DNA from: Bacteroides finegoldii DSM 17565
Lineage (GTDB): Bacteria > Bacteroidota > Bacteroidia > Bacteroidales > Bacteroidaceae
NCBI RefSeq assembly: GCF_000156195.1
Contig: NZ_GG688323.1
Coordinates: 90,856 to 154,855 of the forward strand
Length of the DNA: 64,000 nt
Direction of reading: 5' to 3'
Shown here piece after piece: positions 45,426-54,471 of the stretch (the first letter of the stretch is position 1; every line of letters starts with the position of its first letter). A program made the position numbers and the translations under genes. The notes under the pieces are model-generated. The model was not told the DNA's origin, did not search any database, and saw only the letters and a program-made list of their open reading frames with translations.

Positions 45426-45884
45426 ATGAAAGAGTTGAAAGAGTTCTCGTTGAAGGAGGAATATGTGCCGCGCAGCATTCTGTATATCGTTGTGCATTGC
45501 AGTGCTACCCGTGCGAATATTCCCTTCACGGAGGAGCAGTTGCTCCAATGCCATCTGAAACGTGGCTTCAAATGTATCGGGTATCATTTTTATGTGACGA
45601 AGGATGGCGCGCTGCATCACACCCGCCCAATGAGTGAGATTGGCGCACACGCGCTCGGATTCAACCTGCACAGTTTATCGATTTGCTATGAAGGTGGACT
45701 GGATGAATTGGGTAAGCCGACGGATACCAGAACCGCTTCGCAAAAAGAAACGCTCCGCCGGGTATTGGGTGAGTTGAAAGGACTGTATCCCGAAGCTAAG
45801 ATTGTAGGGCATTATCAGTTGAGCGCGAATGTTCATAAAGCGTGCCCATGCTTCGATGCGAGGAAAGAGTATGAAGATTTGTAG
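45426..45884 (+). CDS. N-acetylmuramoyl-L-alanine amidase (Amidase_2/PGRP fold)
   Basis: A 152-residue zinc amidase that cuts the MurNAc-L-Ala bond of peptidoglycan. Zinc-site residues are the His in YIVVHCSAT (about residue 18), the His in IGAHALGFN, and the C-terminal HKACPCFDA. The conserved GYHFYVTKDG is present. No signal peptide, resembling phage lysozyme-type amidases. It lies 14 bases after the smalltalk stop and ends at a strong terminator. The set looks phage-derived but is widely conserved beside capsule loci. Confidence 0.88.
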   Translation: MKELKEFSLKEEYVPRSILYIVVHCSATRANIPFTEEQLLQCHLKRGFKCIGYHFYVTKDGALHHTRPMSEIGAHALGFNLHSLSICYEGGLDELGKPTDTRTASQKETLRRVLGELKGLYPEAKIVGHYQLSANVHKACPCFDARKEYEDL

Positions 45885-45925
45885 GAATAGCGGTTCCTCT
45901 TAAAATAAGAGGTATGTGGATAATA

Positions 45926-45957
45926 AAGGCGGTTCGGATGGATGAACCGCCTTTTTA
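45926..45957 (+). terminator. Terminator of the HU-smalltalk-amidase operon
   Basis: Perfect 10-bp stem AAGGCGGTTC (45926-45935) with GAACCGCCTT (45944-45953) and a T-run after it. Confidence 0.85.
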
Positions 45958-45958
45958 T

Positions 45959-45990
45959 TTTGTATAAACTGATATTTTTTCATATTTTTG
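45959..45990 (+). promoter_or_regulatory. Promoter of the Fic gene
   Basis: TTTG (45959-45962), 20 bases, TATTTTTG (45983-45990): both boxes of the Bacteroides sigma-ABfr promoter at near-ideal spacing, 34 bases before the ATG at 46025. Confidence 0.65.
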
Positions 45991-46024
45991 TTCCATCTAT
46001 TATGAACCGAATCATTCAACTGAT

Positions 46025-47020
46025 ATGTATACACCTCCTTTCACCATATCTGCTCATGCCATTAATCTGATTGCGGAAATATCCGGACAGATAGAACGTT
46101 ATGCCATCCGTTTGGAACAGAGTGATGCGATGAAATTGCGAAAAGCTAATCGGATAAGAACAATTCACAGTTCGTTGGCCATAGAAGGAAATACTTTATC
46201 CGAAGATGAAGTGAAGGATATCATAGAAGGCAAGACTGTTATAGCGCCACTACGCCAGATTCAAGAGGTAAAGAATGCGATAAAGACGTATGAGTTATAT
46301 AGCAGCTTGAATCCATTCAGTGTAGACGATTTATTAAAAGCACATGGTACGATGATGATGGCGCTTACCGATGATGCAGGCAGATTCCGACGTGGTGGCG
46401 TTGGTGTATTCTCTGAGAAAGGATTGGTCCATATGGCGCCTCCTGCCAATAGAGTTCCGGAATTGATAATCAATTTGTTCGAATGGCTTAAAGAGGCAAA
46501 AGATCATTTGCTCATTCGCAGTTGTGTATTCCATTATGAATTTGAGTTTATACATCCATTTAGTGATGGTAATGGAAGAACCGGCAGATTATGGCAATCA
46601 CTCATATTAGGGAAATTACACCCTCTATTTGAACATCTCCCTGTGGAAAATATGGTGTATGCCAACCAAGAGGCTTATTATAACGCTATTCAAGCCAGCA
46701 CAGCAGCAGCCAATTCCGGACCTTTCATTGACTTTATGCTGCAAGAGATTCTGGATGCTTTAAAAAATCATCAAGGAAGTCCTCTGCCCCAGAGCGAATA
46801 CTCTGAAGTTCGGGATAAAGTTCGGGTTAAATTCGGGATAAGTTCGGGACAAATTATTGAGTTGATTCGTCATAACTCAAGCATAACACTTGACGAAATA
46901 GCTGACACTCTTTCTGTGACACGTCGTGCTATTGAAAAGAAAATCAAGGAACTTCGTGACGCAGGTTATATAAGGCGTGAAGGGAGTAATAAATCAGGGT
47001 GTTGGGTGATTATCGAATGA
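46025..47020 (+). CDS. Fic-domain AMP-transferase with N-terminal inhibitory helix and winged helix
   Basis: A 331-residue protein. The catalytic Fic motif HPFSDGNGR (177-185) is complete, including the His. The inhibitory motif S-x3-E-G (Ser50-Glu54-Gly55, in SSLAIEGN) is in the N-terminal region, which puts it in class II, self-inhibited. A C-terminal winged helix (about 270-331, SSGQIIELIRHNSSITLDEIADTLSVTRRAIEKKIKEL, in parts) suggests DNA binding or autoregulation. Such Fic proteins usually AMPylate host-cell or own proteins. Its 3' end overlaps the WecG gene tail by 11 bases on the other strand. Confidence 0.9.
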   Translation: MYTPPFTISAHAINLIAEISGQIERYAIRLEQSDAMKLRKANRIRTIHSSLAIEGNTLSEDEVKDIIEGKTVIAPLRQIQEVKNAIKTYELYSSLNPFSVDDLLKAHGTMMMALTDDAGRFRRGGVGVFSEKGLVHMAPPANRVPELIINLFEWLKEAKDHLLIRSCVFHYEFEFIHPFSDGNGRTGRLWQSLILGKLHPLFEHLPVENMVYANQEAYYNAIQASTAAANSGPFIDFMLQEILDALKNHQGSPLPQSEYSEVRDKVRVKFGISSGQIIELIRHNSSITLDEIADTLSVTRRAIEKKIKELRDAGYIRREGSNKSGCWVIIE

Positions 47021-47762
47021 AATTGGTAGCAAGTTTCTTTTTTCTCCATTCCCGATACAACAATCCGGGAAGTGTATATACAATCCATCCGCAGCGTTTC
47101 AACTGTTTCTTAGGTTCACTAAAGATACGATAGACAAATTCAAGATGCATCTTAACCATCCAATGGGGAGCACGCTTCACGTCTGTCCCGCTATAAAACT
47201 TAAAAGCGGCTCCGACGGCAATCATCACTCCCCTTTTCAGATAAGGCTTCAGACGGCTCATGAATATCTCCTGTTTCGGAGCACCCAGAGCCACCCAGAT
47301 GATGTCCGCACCATCTTCATCTATCATCCGTGCAATTCCGGGATAATCGAAGTCTTCTACATTACAAAACGGAAGTTCATAAAAAGTCATCCCATTGATA
47401 CGTTCGTCAATCTGTGAAAGATGATAGCTAAGCCCTTGCAAAGTGCCCTGTGAAGTCCCCATGAAAAACATCCGGTACTTTTTCTGCCGGATGATGTCCA
47501 TAAAGATTTCACTTCCGCAATACTGTTTCCGCTCAATTCCATAGAGCCAGCGCAGATAAAGCGGCACATAACTGCTGTCGCAAATAGAGAACATACTGCC
47601 GTTCACCACTTCCAGATAGTCCGGCTTCCTGTTGGCCGTGTTCAGTATAACCCCGTCCGCCACACAGATGTAGCCGGGAGAGGAAGTTTGCAGTTGGCGG
47701 TCGATGGAAGAGAAAACGCTTTGTTTGTCAAATTCGTAGTTGATGTTGAAGTATTTTTCCAT
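47010..47762 (-). CDS. WecG/TagA/CpsF-family glycosyltransferase
   Basis: A 250-residue GT26-type transferase, recognised by YICVADGVILN, MFFMGTSQGTLQGL, IIWVALGAPKQEIFM and the C-terminal VYRIFSEPKKQLKR. Members transfer ManNAcA or related sugars onto undecaprenyl-linked acceptors. In Bacteroides capsule loci this gene often lies last, as here. It overlaps the convergent fic gene at its 3' end. The operon continues rightwards through the acyltransferase gene. Confidence 0.88.
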   Translation of the reverse strand: MEKYFNINYEFDKQSVFSSIDRQLQTSSPGYICVADGVILNTANRKPDYLEVVNGSMFSICDSSYVPLYLRWLYGIERKQYCGSEIFMDIIRQKKYRMFFMGTSQGTLQGLSYHLSQIDERINGMTFYELPFCNVEDFDYPGIARMIDEDGADIIWVALGAPKQEIFMSRLKPYLKRGVMIAVGAAFKFYSGTDVKRAPHWMVKMHLEFVYRIFSEPKKQLKRCGWIVYTLPGLLYREWRKKKLATNFIR

Positions 47763-47801
47763 AAAGAAAAAAGTATATAGTTACGTATATCCCATAGGTA
47801 T

Positions 47802-48904
47802 TCACCGATAAGCAATCCGTTTTCTTGATGTATGGGATTCGGATAGTTTAAACAGCCATTCTTTTATTTGCGCCAAAACCAACGATGAAATAAATACCAA
47901 AGGAACAATCACAAAAAAGAACATTCCGAATTGAGACTGGTTGATAAAATAATGTTCCTTAAACCACGGATAATAAATTGCATCGAATATATAACAACAC
48001 AAATAAACGTCCAGTGACAATAAAGAAACTTTGGTAAATATTTTCCTCATCAACGGAACTTGAATATCCCGCTGATAAACTAACAAAAAGAAGATAACGG
48101 CTATGATGGTCCCAAACATACCGGAAGGATCTCCCGCTATATGAATCAACGGACGATTATGGACGAACAATATATTGAAGACGGGATTAATCAAACAACA
48201 TATTATAATTATTCCCCATCCACATAATGGATTAATTTTAGGCTGATATTCTTTTACATAACTCCCAATAAAGAAAAACATCAAAGGATAACAAGTCTGC
48301 CAGAATCCGGGAACCAGATGAAAGCCATAACGATTAAACAAATCAGGAATAGCTGTCATCGCAAACAATATCCCTATCCACACCATTTTCTGTTTTTGAG
48401 TGGGAATAGCCTTATATAAAAGATTTAAAAATGGAGTGAAAAGAAATAGACCAATCCACATCTCAATATACCACGCATAAGGGATTGCCGAGAAATCAAG
48501 AATTTTGAGTCCTGATTTGAATAATGAAAGATCCTCATACAAATAATATTTTCTAAAAACAAGGGTCAATATTGAAAAGAAAACGTAGGCAATCAGCACC
48601 TTCCATATTCCCCGATAGTATTTTTTCTCTGATACTTTATTTGTATTCAGGTATCCGGTCAGCATAATGAATAATGGAACTCCCGTTTGAAACAAAGGGA
48701 TAATCCCTGCTTGTAGGAACAAGGATAAGCCTTCAAAATTAGTAGAGCGAAACGGAGTATGTAAGACAAAAAAGTGTCCGGCTATTACAAATAAGATTGC
48801 CAGACTTCTAATAATATCAAGACCAAGAATACGTAGTTTGGCACGCTTTTTGTCCCCCCCCCCTCAAAGTTACAGAGGTTTGTGTTTTCATTTTCATTAT
48901 TCAT
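47802..48904 (-). CDS. Acyltransferase-3 family membrane O-acyltransferase, phase-variable and out of frame
   Basis: A multi-pass integral membrane acyltransferase. The intact downstream frame runs DKKRAKLRILGLDIIRSLAI..IAGHFF (catalytic-type His in AGH) through PLFQTGVPLFIMLTGYL to the end at 47802. Upstream ATGs at 48904 and 48897 are in the two other frames. The switch is a tract of ten G (coding strand; C10 at 48854-48863): with 10 G neither ATG reaches the acyltransferase frame. With 11 or 8 G the ATG at 48904 would; with 9 or 12 G the ATG at 48897 would. The sequence given is therefore an OFF state. It would decorate the locus's polysaccharide with acetyl or a similar group. An assembly error in the tract is the alternative. 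Confidence 0.8.
48854..48863 (-). repeat. G10 homopolymer (slipped-strand phase switch)
   Basis: Ten consecutive C on the plus strand, G on the coding strand, 41 bases inside the acyltransferase reading region. Frame analysis puts both upstream ATGs out of frame at this length. Confidence 0.75.
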
Positions 48905-48920
48905 TGATTTATTAGGGATT

Positions 48921-49124
48921 TTATTTTAAGTTCTTCCACTTAATTATAAATGTATTCACATCATTGTCTTCTGCCCATCCACTCTTTTCTGATTCTTCAA
49001 TTTCTTTTTCAAATTCTTCGTCAGAAAAACAATAAGGCAATGGAGTATTACGCAAATTATCCCATTCGTGTATATCCATTGGCAAAAGCTCACTAATATC
49101 TAAATCTAAGGGCATATTATCCAT
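48921..49124 (-). CDS. Small acidic hypothetical protein
   Basis: A 67-residue ORF (MDNMPLDLDISELLP ... IIKWKNLK) starting at an ATG at 49124 that overlaps the stop of the preceding GT4 gene (ATGGATAA). Strongly acidic (many Asp/Glu) with a Trp-rich end. The overlap suggests translational coupling. No family recognised. A C-terminal cap domain split from the transferase is conceivable but unsupported. Confidence 0.45.
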   Translation of the reverse strand: MDNMPLDLDISELLPMDIHEWDNLRNTPLPYCFSDEEFEKEIEESEKSGWAEDNDVNTFIIKWKNLK

Positions 49125-50274
49125 AAAGTATCTTAGTAAACAATTCATCCCATTTCCTATAAACGACTTCCGATGAGTATTCTTTCCGGAGCTTTTCATA
49201 GGCTTTACGTCCAAGTTCCTCTGTTAATACAGGTTGATTCCACAAAGTCAGGACTTGTTTTTCCAAGTCATTCAGATTATTCGGTTCAAACAATCGTCCG
49301 ATAGCACTCTCTCCTTTGCCTATAATTTCAGTAAATCCACCATGATCGGGACCGATACAAGGTTTGCCAAACTGTGCCGCCTCCAAAATAGCCATAGGAA
49401 AACCTTCATAACATCTACTCGGTATCACCACCAGACGGGCGTTCTTTATAAAAGATTCCAACTCCTTCCCCTTCAAATACCCCATTAATCGCACGTTCTC
49501 AGGGAAAGCGATATTAGTATCTTCTCTCTTTGCCCCTGCTAAACAGAATTGAATTTCCGGATGTTTGCGAGCTGTTTCCACCAACAAGTCATATCCCTTT
49601 TCGTAACTTAACCTGCCGATATATGCTACATAGCTTCCCAAGGTTGCTTCATACCCCGATGGTGCATCTATCGAATTGGGAATCACAACTATTTTGTTTT
49701 TATCAAATCCGGCTTCCATCAGTTTCTCTCCCTGAAACTCCGTAATACAAGCAAATGTATTTACATTATCTTTATATGCCCCCGTCCAGCGAGCGTATAC
49801 ATTTCGTAACGTATATCCCACAGATTTGAGATAGGAATGCTCACAGTTATATCGGATACAGCTCCACTCATTTCTCTTTTGTAGACAAACCTCACAAGGC
49901 TTGCCATTACGCATAAATAGCCCCGTCGGACAAATTAAACGGAAATTGTGAACCGTCATTACTACCGGTACTTTCGCCTTCTTACATTCAAATAAAGCGG
50001 CAGGGCTAATGAAAGGATAAAGATTGTGTACATTCACAACATCCGGCTTTTCCCGTTCCAATATCTCCCGCAAGCCCTTCACCCCTGATGGGGAATAAAT
50101 GCCACAAAGGAAACCTTTTATCTTTCCGGATAAACTCTCACGACTCCTTTCTGTGGTTAAGCGATAGAAACACACTTCGTGTCCATGCTCACGGAACGTT
50201 GAAGCCATTTTATCAACCACAGCCTCTTCACCGCTATATTTACCGTAGTTGTTGTGGACGAGAAGAATTTTCAT
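49117..50274 (-). CDS. GT4 family glycosyltransferase
   Basis: A 385-residue GT-B transferase. Nucleotide-sugar half: YVAYIGRLSYEKGYDLLVETARKHP; the E-x7-E motif is in EGFPMAILEAAQFGKPCIG. The acceptor half begins MKILLVHNNYGKYSGEEAVVDKM and contains CPTGLFMRNGKPCEVCLQ, a cysteine cluster seen in some capsule GT4 proteins. Cytoplasmic, at the inner membrane. Adds a sugar to the lipid-linked repeat unit; the sugar is unknown. The next gene upstream (50298) is 23 bases away. Confidence 0.9.
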   Translation of the reverse strand: MKILLVHNNYGKYSGEEAVVDKMASTFREHGHEVCFYRLTTERSRESLSGKIKGFLCGIYSPSGVKGLREILEREKPDVVNVHNLYPFISPAALFECKKAKVPVVMTVHNFRLICPTGLFMRNGKPCEVCLQKRNEWSCIRYNCEHSYLKSVGYTLRNVYARWTGAYKDNVNTFACITEFQGEKLMEAGFDKNKIVVIPNSIDAPSGYEATLGSYVAYIGRLSYEKGYDLLVETARKHPEIQFCLAGAKREDTNIAFPENVRLMGYLKGKELESFIKNARLVVIPSRCYEGFPMAILEAAQFGKPCIGPDHGGFTEIIGKGESAIGRLFEPNNLNDLEKQVLTLWNQPVLTEELGRKAYEKLRKEYSSEVVYRKWDELFTKILYG

Positions 50275-50297
50275 TAAAAGTTTAAGGGTATATGGTT

Positions 50298-51455
50298 TTA
50301 TTTTTCAGCCACAGTTTCAATGGCTTTAAATATATTTCTTGCTGTATTCTGTGGATTATATTTCTGTTCAATTTTCATAGATTCTTTCCCAAAAAGTTCC
50401 AAATCAACTGAATGAAAATAAGACAAAGCATACAATAGAGAAGCCTTGTTCAAGGTATCAAACAACACCCCATTCTTCCCTTCATGTACTAGTTCCGGAT
50501 GGCACCCATTATATACAGAACACGCAATAGGGAGTCCACAGGCCATTGCTTCTGGAACAACCAAGCTCCAATTATCTTCCAATGTAGGAATCACAAAGAC
50601 GTCAGCAACGGCATAATATTCACTTATTCGAGAGTAATCAATATTTCCAACAAAAGATATAGAATTCATAAAGCCATATCCTTGTACGAAATCATCAAAC
50701 AAAGGACCTTCTCCTACAATTAGAAGATGGTCATTAGGATGGCTCAGAATATGCTCTTTCCATGCATCCAATAAATAAGCAACTCCTTTCAGAGTTATTA
50801 ATCGACCAACGTATAAATATATAATTTCTTTCTTTTCGATATGTAGTTCCCTTTTAAAAAACAATCGTTCTTCGGGTTTTATCATCTTTACCTTTTCCGC
50901 CAGATGCAAACTATCCGCGCACATTGCTCCTGTAAAGATCACATTTTCAGAAACTCCTTGTGATACCAAATATTGTTTGGTTAAAATTCCATTCACAACA
51001 TAACCATCTACAAATAAGTTAACAAATTTCCGATACATTCGTCTCCATGCCGGACAATTTCTCTCTGTATGAGCAGTGCGTTCATAAGCTATCAGTATAG
51101 GTTTTCTATTAAAAATAGCATACGCCAAAGCCCATGGGGTAAACTGGAAAAAGCCTTCTGCAATAACAATATCAGCTTTTACTGATTTAATTAACCGATA
51201 CAGCCCCTTCGGAAAAGGTAAAGATATTCCGGAATTTGCAAAACCATCCTTTTTCCCAATAGATACATTTTTTTCGGTCAATAAACCTAAAGCATTTCCT
51301 TTTAAAACACTTTCTATCTTGTCAATGCATCTTTGAGGTACTCGTTGCTTACTATATATCAAATGAAAATTATTTTGATATAATTTATTCAACTCATCAT
51401 ACAAAGGTATACGATAGTCTAAAAAAGAAGGATTAACCCAAAGGACCTTTTTCAT
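50298..51455 (-). CDS. GT4 family glycosyltransferase
   Basis: A 385-residue GT-B enzyme: YLYVGRLITLKGVAYLLDAWKEH and the E-x7-E motif in LVVPEAMACGLPIACS, with the N-terminal VDIVIAEGFFQFTPWALAYAI. Its start overlaps the upstream GT4 gene (51433) by 23 bases, so translation is coupled. Member of the repeat-unit assembly set; donor and acceptor unknown. Confidence 0.88.
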   Translation of the reverse strand: MKKVLWVNPSFLDYRIPLYDELNKLYQNNFHLIYSKQRVPQRCIDKIESVLKGNALGLLTEKNVSIGKKDGFANSGISLPFPKGLYRLIKSVKADIVIAEGFFQFTPWALAYAIFNRKPILIAYERTAHTERNCPAWRRMYRKFVNLFVDGYVVNGILTKQYLVSQGVSENVIFTGAMCADSLHLAEKVKMIKPEERLFFKRELHIEKKEIIYLYVGRLITLKGVAYLLDAWKEHILSHPNDHLLIVGEGPLFDDFVQGYGFMNSISFVGNIDYSRISEYYAVADVFVIPTLEDNWSLVVPEAMACGLPIACSVYNGCHPELVHEGKNGVLFDTLNKASLLYALSYFHSVDLELFGKESMKIEQKYNPQNTARNIFKAIETVAEK

Positions 51456-52644
51456 TTTTATAATCTTTTATTACACTCACATAATAGTTTTCCATAAATT
51501 GCATTACAGCTTCAAATGAGAACTTCCCCTGTATTTTGTACAATGCGTTCTTTTTCATCTCAGTCACACTGTTTTTGTTCATCATCAATGCTTTATAAAT
51601 GCACTCTGCCAATTCTTTCGGAGCATGAGGTTCAATCAGAAAACCATCTTTTTTATCTGTTACTATTTCAGTCATTCCTCCATTTCGGCTACCTATTACT
51701 ACATTACCCGCCAACATAGCCTCCAAACAAACTAAAGGCATATTTTCCCACCACGACGGGAAACAAGATATTTTAGCTTTTGAATAGAGGTTCTGTAATT
51801 CTTCGCGAGGTAAATTTCCTTCAAAAGAGCACCAATCAAAATGATTGTCTGTCACATAACCTTGCAACTTCATCGCATAAGTCCCCCATTTCCCGACAAT
51901 CTTCAAAGTCACCGGAATATTTCGTTCTCTCAATATACGACAAGCTTCGATTAAATCTCCAACCCCTTTCCCTTCCATTACGGTTCCTACATATAGGATT
52001 GAATTTTCGACATAATCTATTTTCTCCGTTTTCCACTTTGAAATTTCGATAGGATTATATATGACTTCTATATTGCCGGTCATGTCGGGAACATATTTTA
52101 AAAACCAATCTTTCAGACTGGCAGAACAAGAGGTAACATATTTAAATTGGGATAAAATAGAAAGTTCCCTTTTACCGATCCAATAATCATAAAAAGTTCG
52201 AATATTGAACTTCTTTATACTAAAATTACTCCTGTCAAGCAAAGTTGGTGTATGAAGGCGGATAACAACCGGTACATGGCACTTTGACAAATAATATGCT
52301 TCTGCACCATATTCTGCCACTTCGATTATATCTACGTCTTTCAATTGTTCTATCTGCCGTAGTATTTTCTTTCTGTAAGAGAAAAACCGATATAAACAAC
52401 GCATTTTCTTGATTAAAGAAGATTTTTCTATTTGTGGTAATATAAAATCTCCACCGGATAACCGGATCACTCTTATTCCATCCTCTTTCCGGTCACTGAA
52501 AACACGTGTATCATCAGAAGCACAAATGACTGTAACAGAATGTGCCCGACGTATCAAATTTATAGCCATCTCATGTATATACGAAGCTATCCCTCCACCT
52601 CGCAAAGTAGGTGGATATTCTCGGCAAACAAAAACAATATGCAT
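51433..52644 (-). CDS. GT4 family glycosyltransferase
   Basis: A 403-residue GT-B enzyme beginning IVFVCREYPPTLRGGGIASYIHEM, a start typical of GT4 proteins with the glycine-rich acceptor loop. NSILYVGTVMEGKGVGDLIEA and LVCLEAMLAGNVVIGS form the donor site. It sits 1 base after the GT2 stop in the operon and overlaps the next GT4 gene. Confidence 0.88.
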   Translation of the reverse strand: MHIVFVCREYPPTLRGGGIASYIHEMAINLIRRAHSVTVICASDDTRVFSDRKEDGIRVIRLSGGDFILPQIEKSSLIKKMRCLYRFFSYRKKILRQIEQLKDVDIIEVAEYGAEAYYLSKCHVPVVIRLHTPTLLDRSNFSIKKFNIRTFYDYWIGKRELSILSQFKYVTSCSASLKDWFLKYVPDMTGNIEVIYNPIEISKWKTEKIDYVENSILYVGTVMEGKGVGDLIEACRILRERNIPVTLKIVGKWGTYAMKLQGYVTDNHFDWCSFEGNLPREELQNLYSKAKISCFPSWWENMPLVCLEAMLAGNVVIGSRNGGMTEIVTDKKDGFLIEPHAPKELAECIYKALMMNKNSVTEMKKNALYKIQGKFSFEAVMQFMENYYVSVIKDYKNEKGPLG

Positions 52645-52645
52645 A

Positions 52646-53578
52646 TTATCTTAATTTATAAAACAAATAAAGAGAAAGTTTATTGGGCAATAAACCTAAA
52701 CAGACTATAGGAAAAAAGGACTTCAATGTTCCTCCAAATACAACAGCATGGAATGCAACGCTAATAGCCTGATGTCCTTTCTCTACTTCAATTAAAGTCA
52801 CTGCGTAAATTTTATACCATTTTATAATGAATGCCTTAAACTGTTGTTTAAAGCTTCCTTCTTTCATATCAGCATATAAACGTAACAGTTCATTCAATAT
52901 ATATTTTTCCCCTCCTGACCTCATTTTTATTTTACTAACATCTGTATCTGAAGCCGTTTCAATATAATAGGCTAAAGGGCGTTTGGAATAAGCTATTTTA
53001 TTGTGAATTGCCAATCGCGCCCAAGTCAGCAAATCCTCTCCAGATTTTATACCGACAGGAAAGCCGCCTATGGCCTGTATAGCTTCTTTCTTAACCATTA
53101 TTGCAGAAGTCCATATTGGAGAATGCGAGCAACTTACCACTTCAAAATAATTAGTCAAGATTCCTTCTTCTTCCTGAAAAGGTAACTTACGAATTATCGT
53201 ATTTTTCATTATTCCACTAACGTCCTGAAATACATAATTACAAGCATAAACACTGCAATCTGAATATTTTTCATATAATCCATACTGAGTTTGCAAGTAC
53301 TCTTGATCCCATTTATCATCCGCATCAAGGAAAGCGATTAAATCATATCGTGCTTCTTCAATCCCCTTATTACGAGCAGCAGAGACTCCTGCATTCTTTT
53401 GATGAACAATTCGAATACGAATATCGTTCACTTTCTCTACTTCCTGTACACTGTTATCTGTACTACCATCATCTACTACTACAATTTCAAAATTTTGGAA
53501 AGTCTGCCGCAATACAGAATGTAGTGTATTTACTATTTGTTTTTCTTTATTATAAAGAGGTATTACTACTGATATCAT
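52646..53578 (-). CDS. GT2 family glycosyltransferase
   Basis: A 310-residue GT-A enzyme with the family start ISVVIPLYNKEKQIVNTLHSVLRQT, VVDDGSTDNS and the metal-binding FLDADDKWD, plus GGFPVGIKSGEDLLTWARLA where the catalytic Asp lies. Its ATG overlaps the stop of the SGNH gene by four bases. Cytoplasmic; sugar specificity unknown. Confidence 0.9.
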   Translation of the reverse strand: MISVVIPLYNKEKQIVNTLHSVLRQTFQNFEIVVVDDGSTDNSVQEVEKVNDIRIRIVHQKNAGVSAARNKGIEEARYDLIAFLDADDKWDQEYLQTQYGLYEKYSDCSVYACNYVFQDVSGIMKNTIIRKLPFQEEEGILTNYFEVVSCSHSPIWTSAIMVKKEAIQAIGGFPVGIKSGEDLLTWARLAIHNKIAYSKRPLAYYIETASDTDVSKIKMRSGGEKYILNELLRLYADMKEGSFKQQFKAFIIKWYKIYAVTLIEVEKGHQAISVAFHAVVFGGTLKSFFPIVCLGLLPNKLSLYLFYKLR

Positions 53579-54466
53579 AAATCACATTCAAACAATTCTA
53601 TAATTTTGTCACTAGCCACTTTTTGACCTTGAGGATTTAAATGGATAGGATCAAAGAATAATTCATATCGCTCTGAATACTCCGGATTCATATCCCAATA
53701 ATAAATAAAAGGAGAACTCTTCGCTTTATCATGGAAATAGTTTATTATCTTTTCATATTGTTCTGGTTCATATTGATTTAATAAATTCGCAATAGGAGTA
53801 TTCACCAATATCACTTTTATATTTTTTTCAACCAATAGTTGCAAAGTTCGTTCAAAAGTTTCCATCAATTCCGGTTCAAAAGCTATATGCCTTTGTTGCC
53901 CTTTCGTTATCTGTTCTCTCAAATCCTCTACCTTTAAGAATCCACTTTTATAATTACTCCAATCATGCCGCCATCCCCTTATCGAACTATTAAGAAGTGC
54001 ATCAGAATAGCGAGTGGAAGCAAAACAACTTGTGTAGCCAATAATCGTATCGGTCTGTATTATCATAAATATATTGATCAATATTTTTTTCGTCCATAAA
54101 AGGATAAAATAATTTATAGGAATTGCTACTTAATCCTGTTCCTGTAAACATAAACTGGTCAACGCCATAAAGTACTATTTTCAAAGAATCACTATAAAGG
54201 GATTCAAGATATTGTTTCACCATCTGGTAACGGTCAGCTACATTAACACCTTCCCTGCAATATTTTGAAATTCTACAATTCAATGCAGTTTCTAATTTTG
54301 CTTTATCAGTGGCTAACATTAGATGTGAATGCCCTATCAACAGCACTTCCGAATGTTGATTGAGACCAAAATAGCGATTCAAACCTTCATTTATAAATAT
54401 TCCCAACCCCCTATCAACAGCAATAAACGCTATTATATACCAAAAACATAATAGAATTTTCTTCAT
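53575..54466 (-). pseudogene. SGNH/AlgX-like acyltransfer partner, frameshifted
   Basis: Two adjacent frames make one protein of about 297 residues. The first begins at the ATG at 54466 with one N-terminal membrane helix, then VLLIGHSHLML, a block-I variant of SGNH hydrolases, and stops after YDYWLHKLFC. The second continues ASTRYSDALLNSSIRGW and ends FDPIHLNPQGQK with the block-V Asp-x2-His dyad. Removing one T from the T4 run near 54025 restores a continuous frame. It follows the MBOAT gene directly. Together they resemble AlgI/AlgJ or AlgX pairs, in which an MBOAT protein passes acetyl to a periplasmic SGNH protein that modifies polysaccharide. Confidence 0.75.
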
Positions 54467-54471
54467 TTGTA

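Noticed and set aside
41000..47000. Integrative element with integrase and attachment sites
   Set aside because: No integrase, relaxase or transposase gene and no flanking direct repeat was seen, so only a phage/plasmid-like cassette is claimed.
47802..48722. Acyltransferase taken as a 306-residue protein starting at a TTG at 48722
   Set aside because: It would cut off the first membrane helix and the conserved AGH region, which are encoded in the same frame just upstream. The frame break at the G10 tract explains the missing start better.
48921..49214. 97-residue protein starting at 49214
   Set aside because: The first 30 residues lie in another frame over the glycosyltransferase gene; the ATG at 49124 gives the plausible product.
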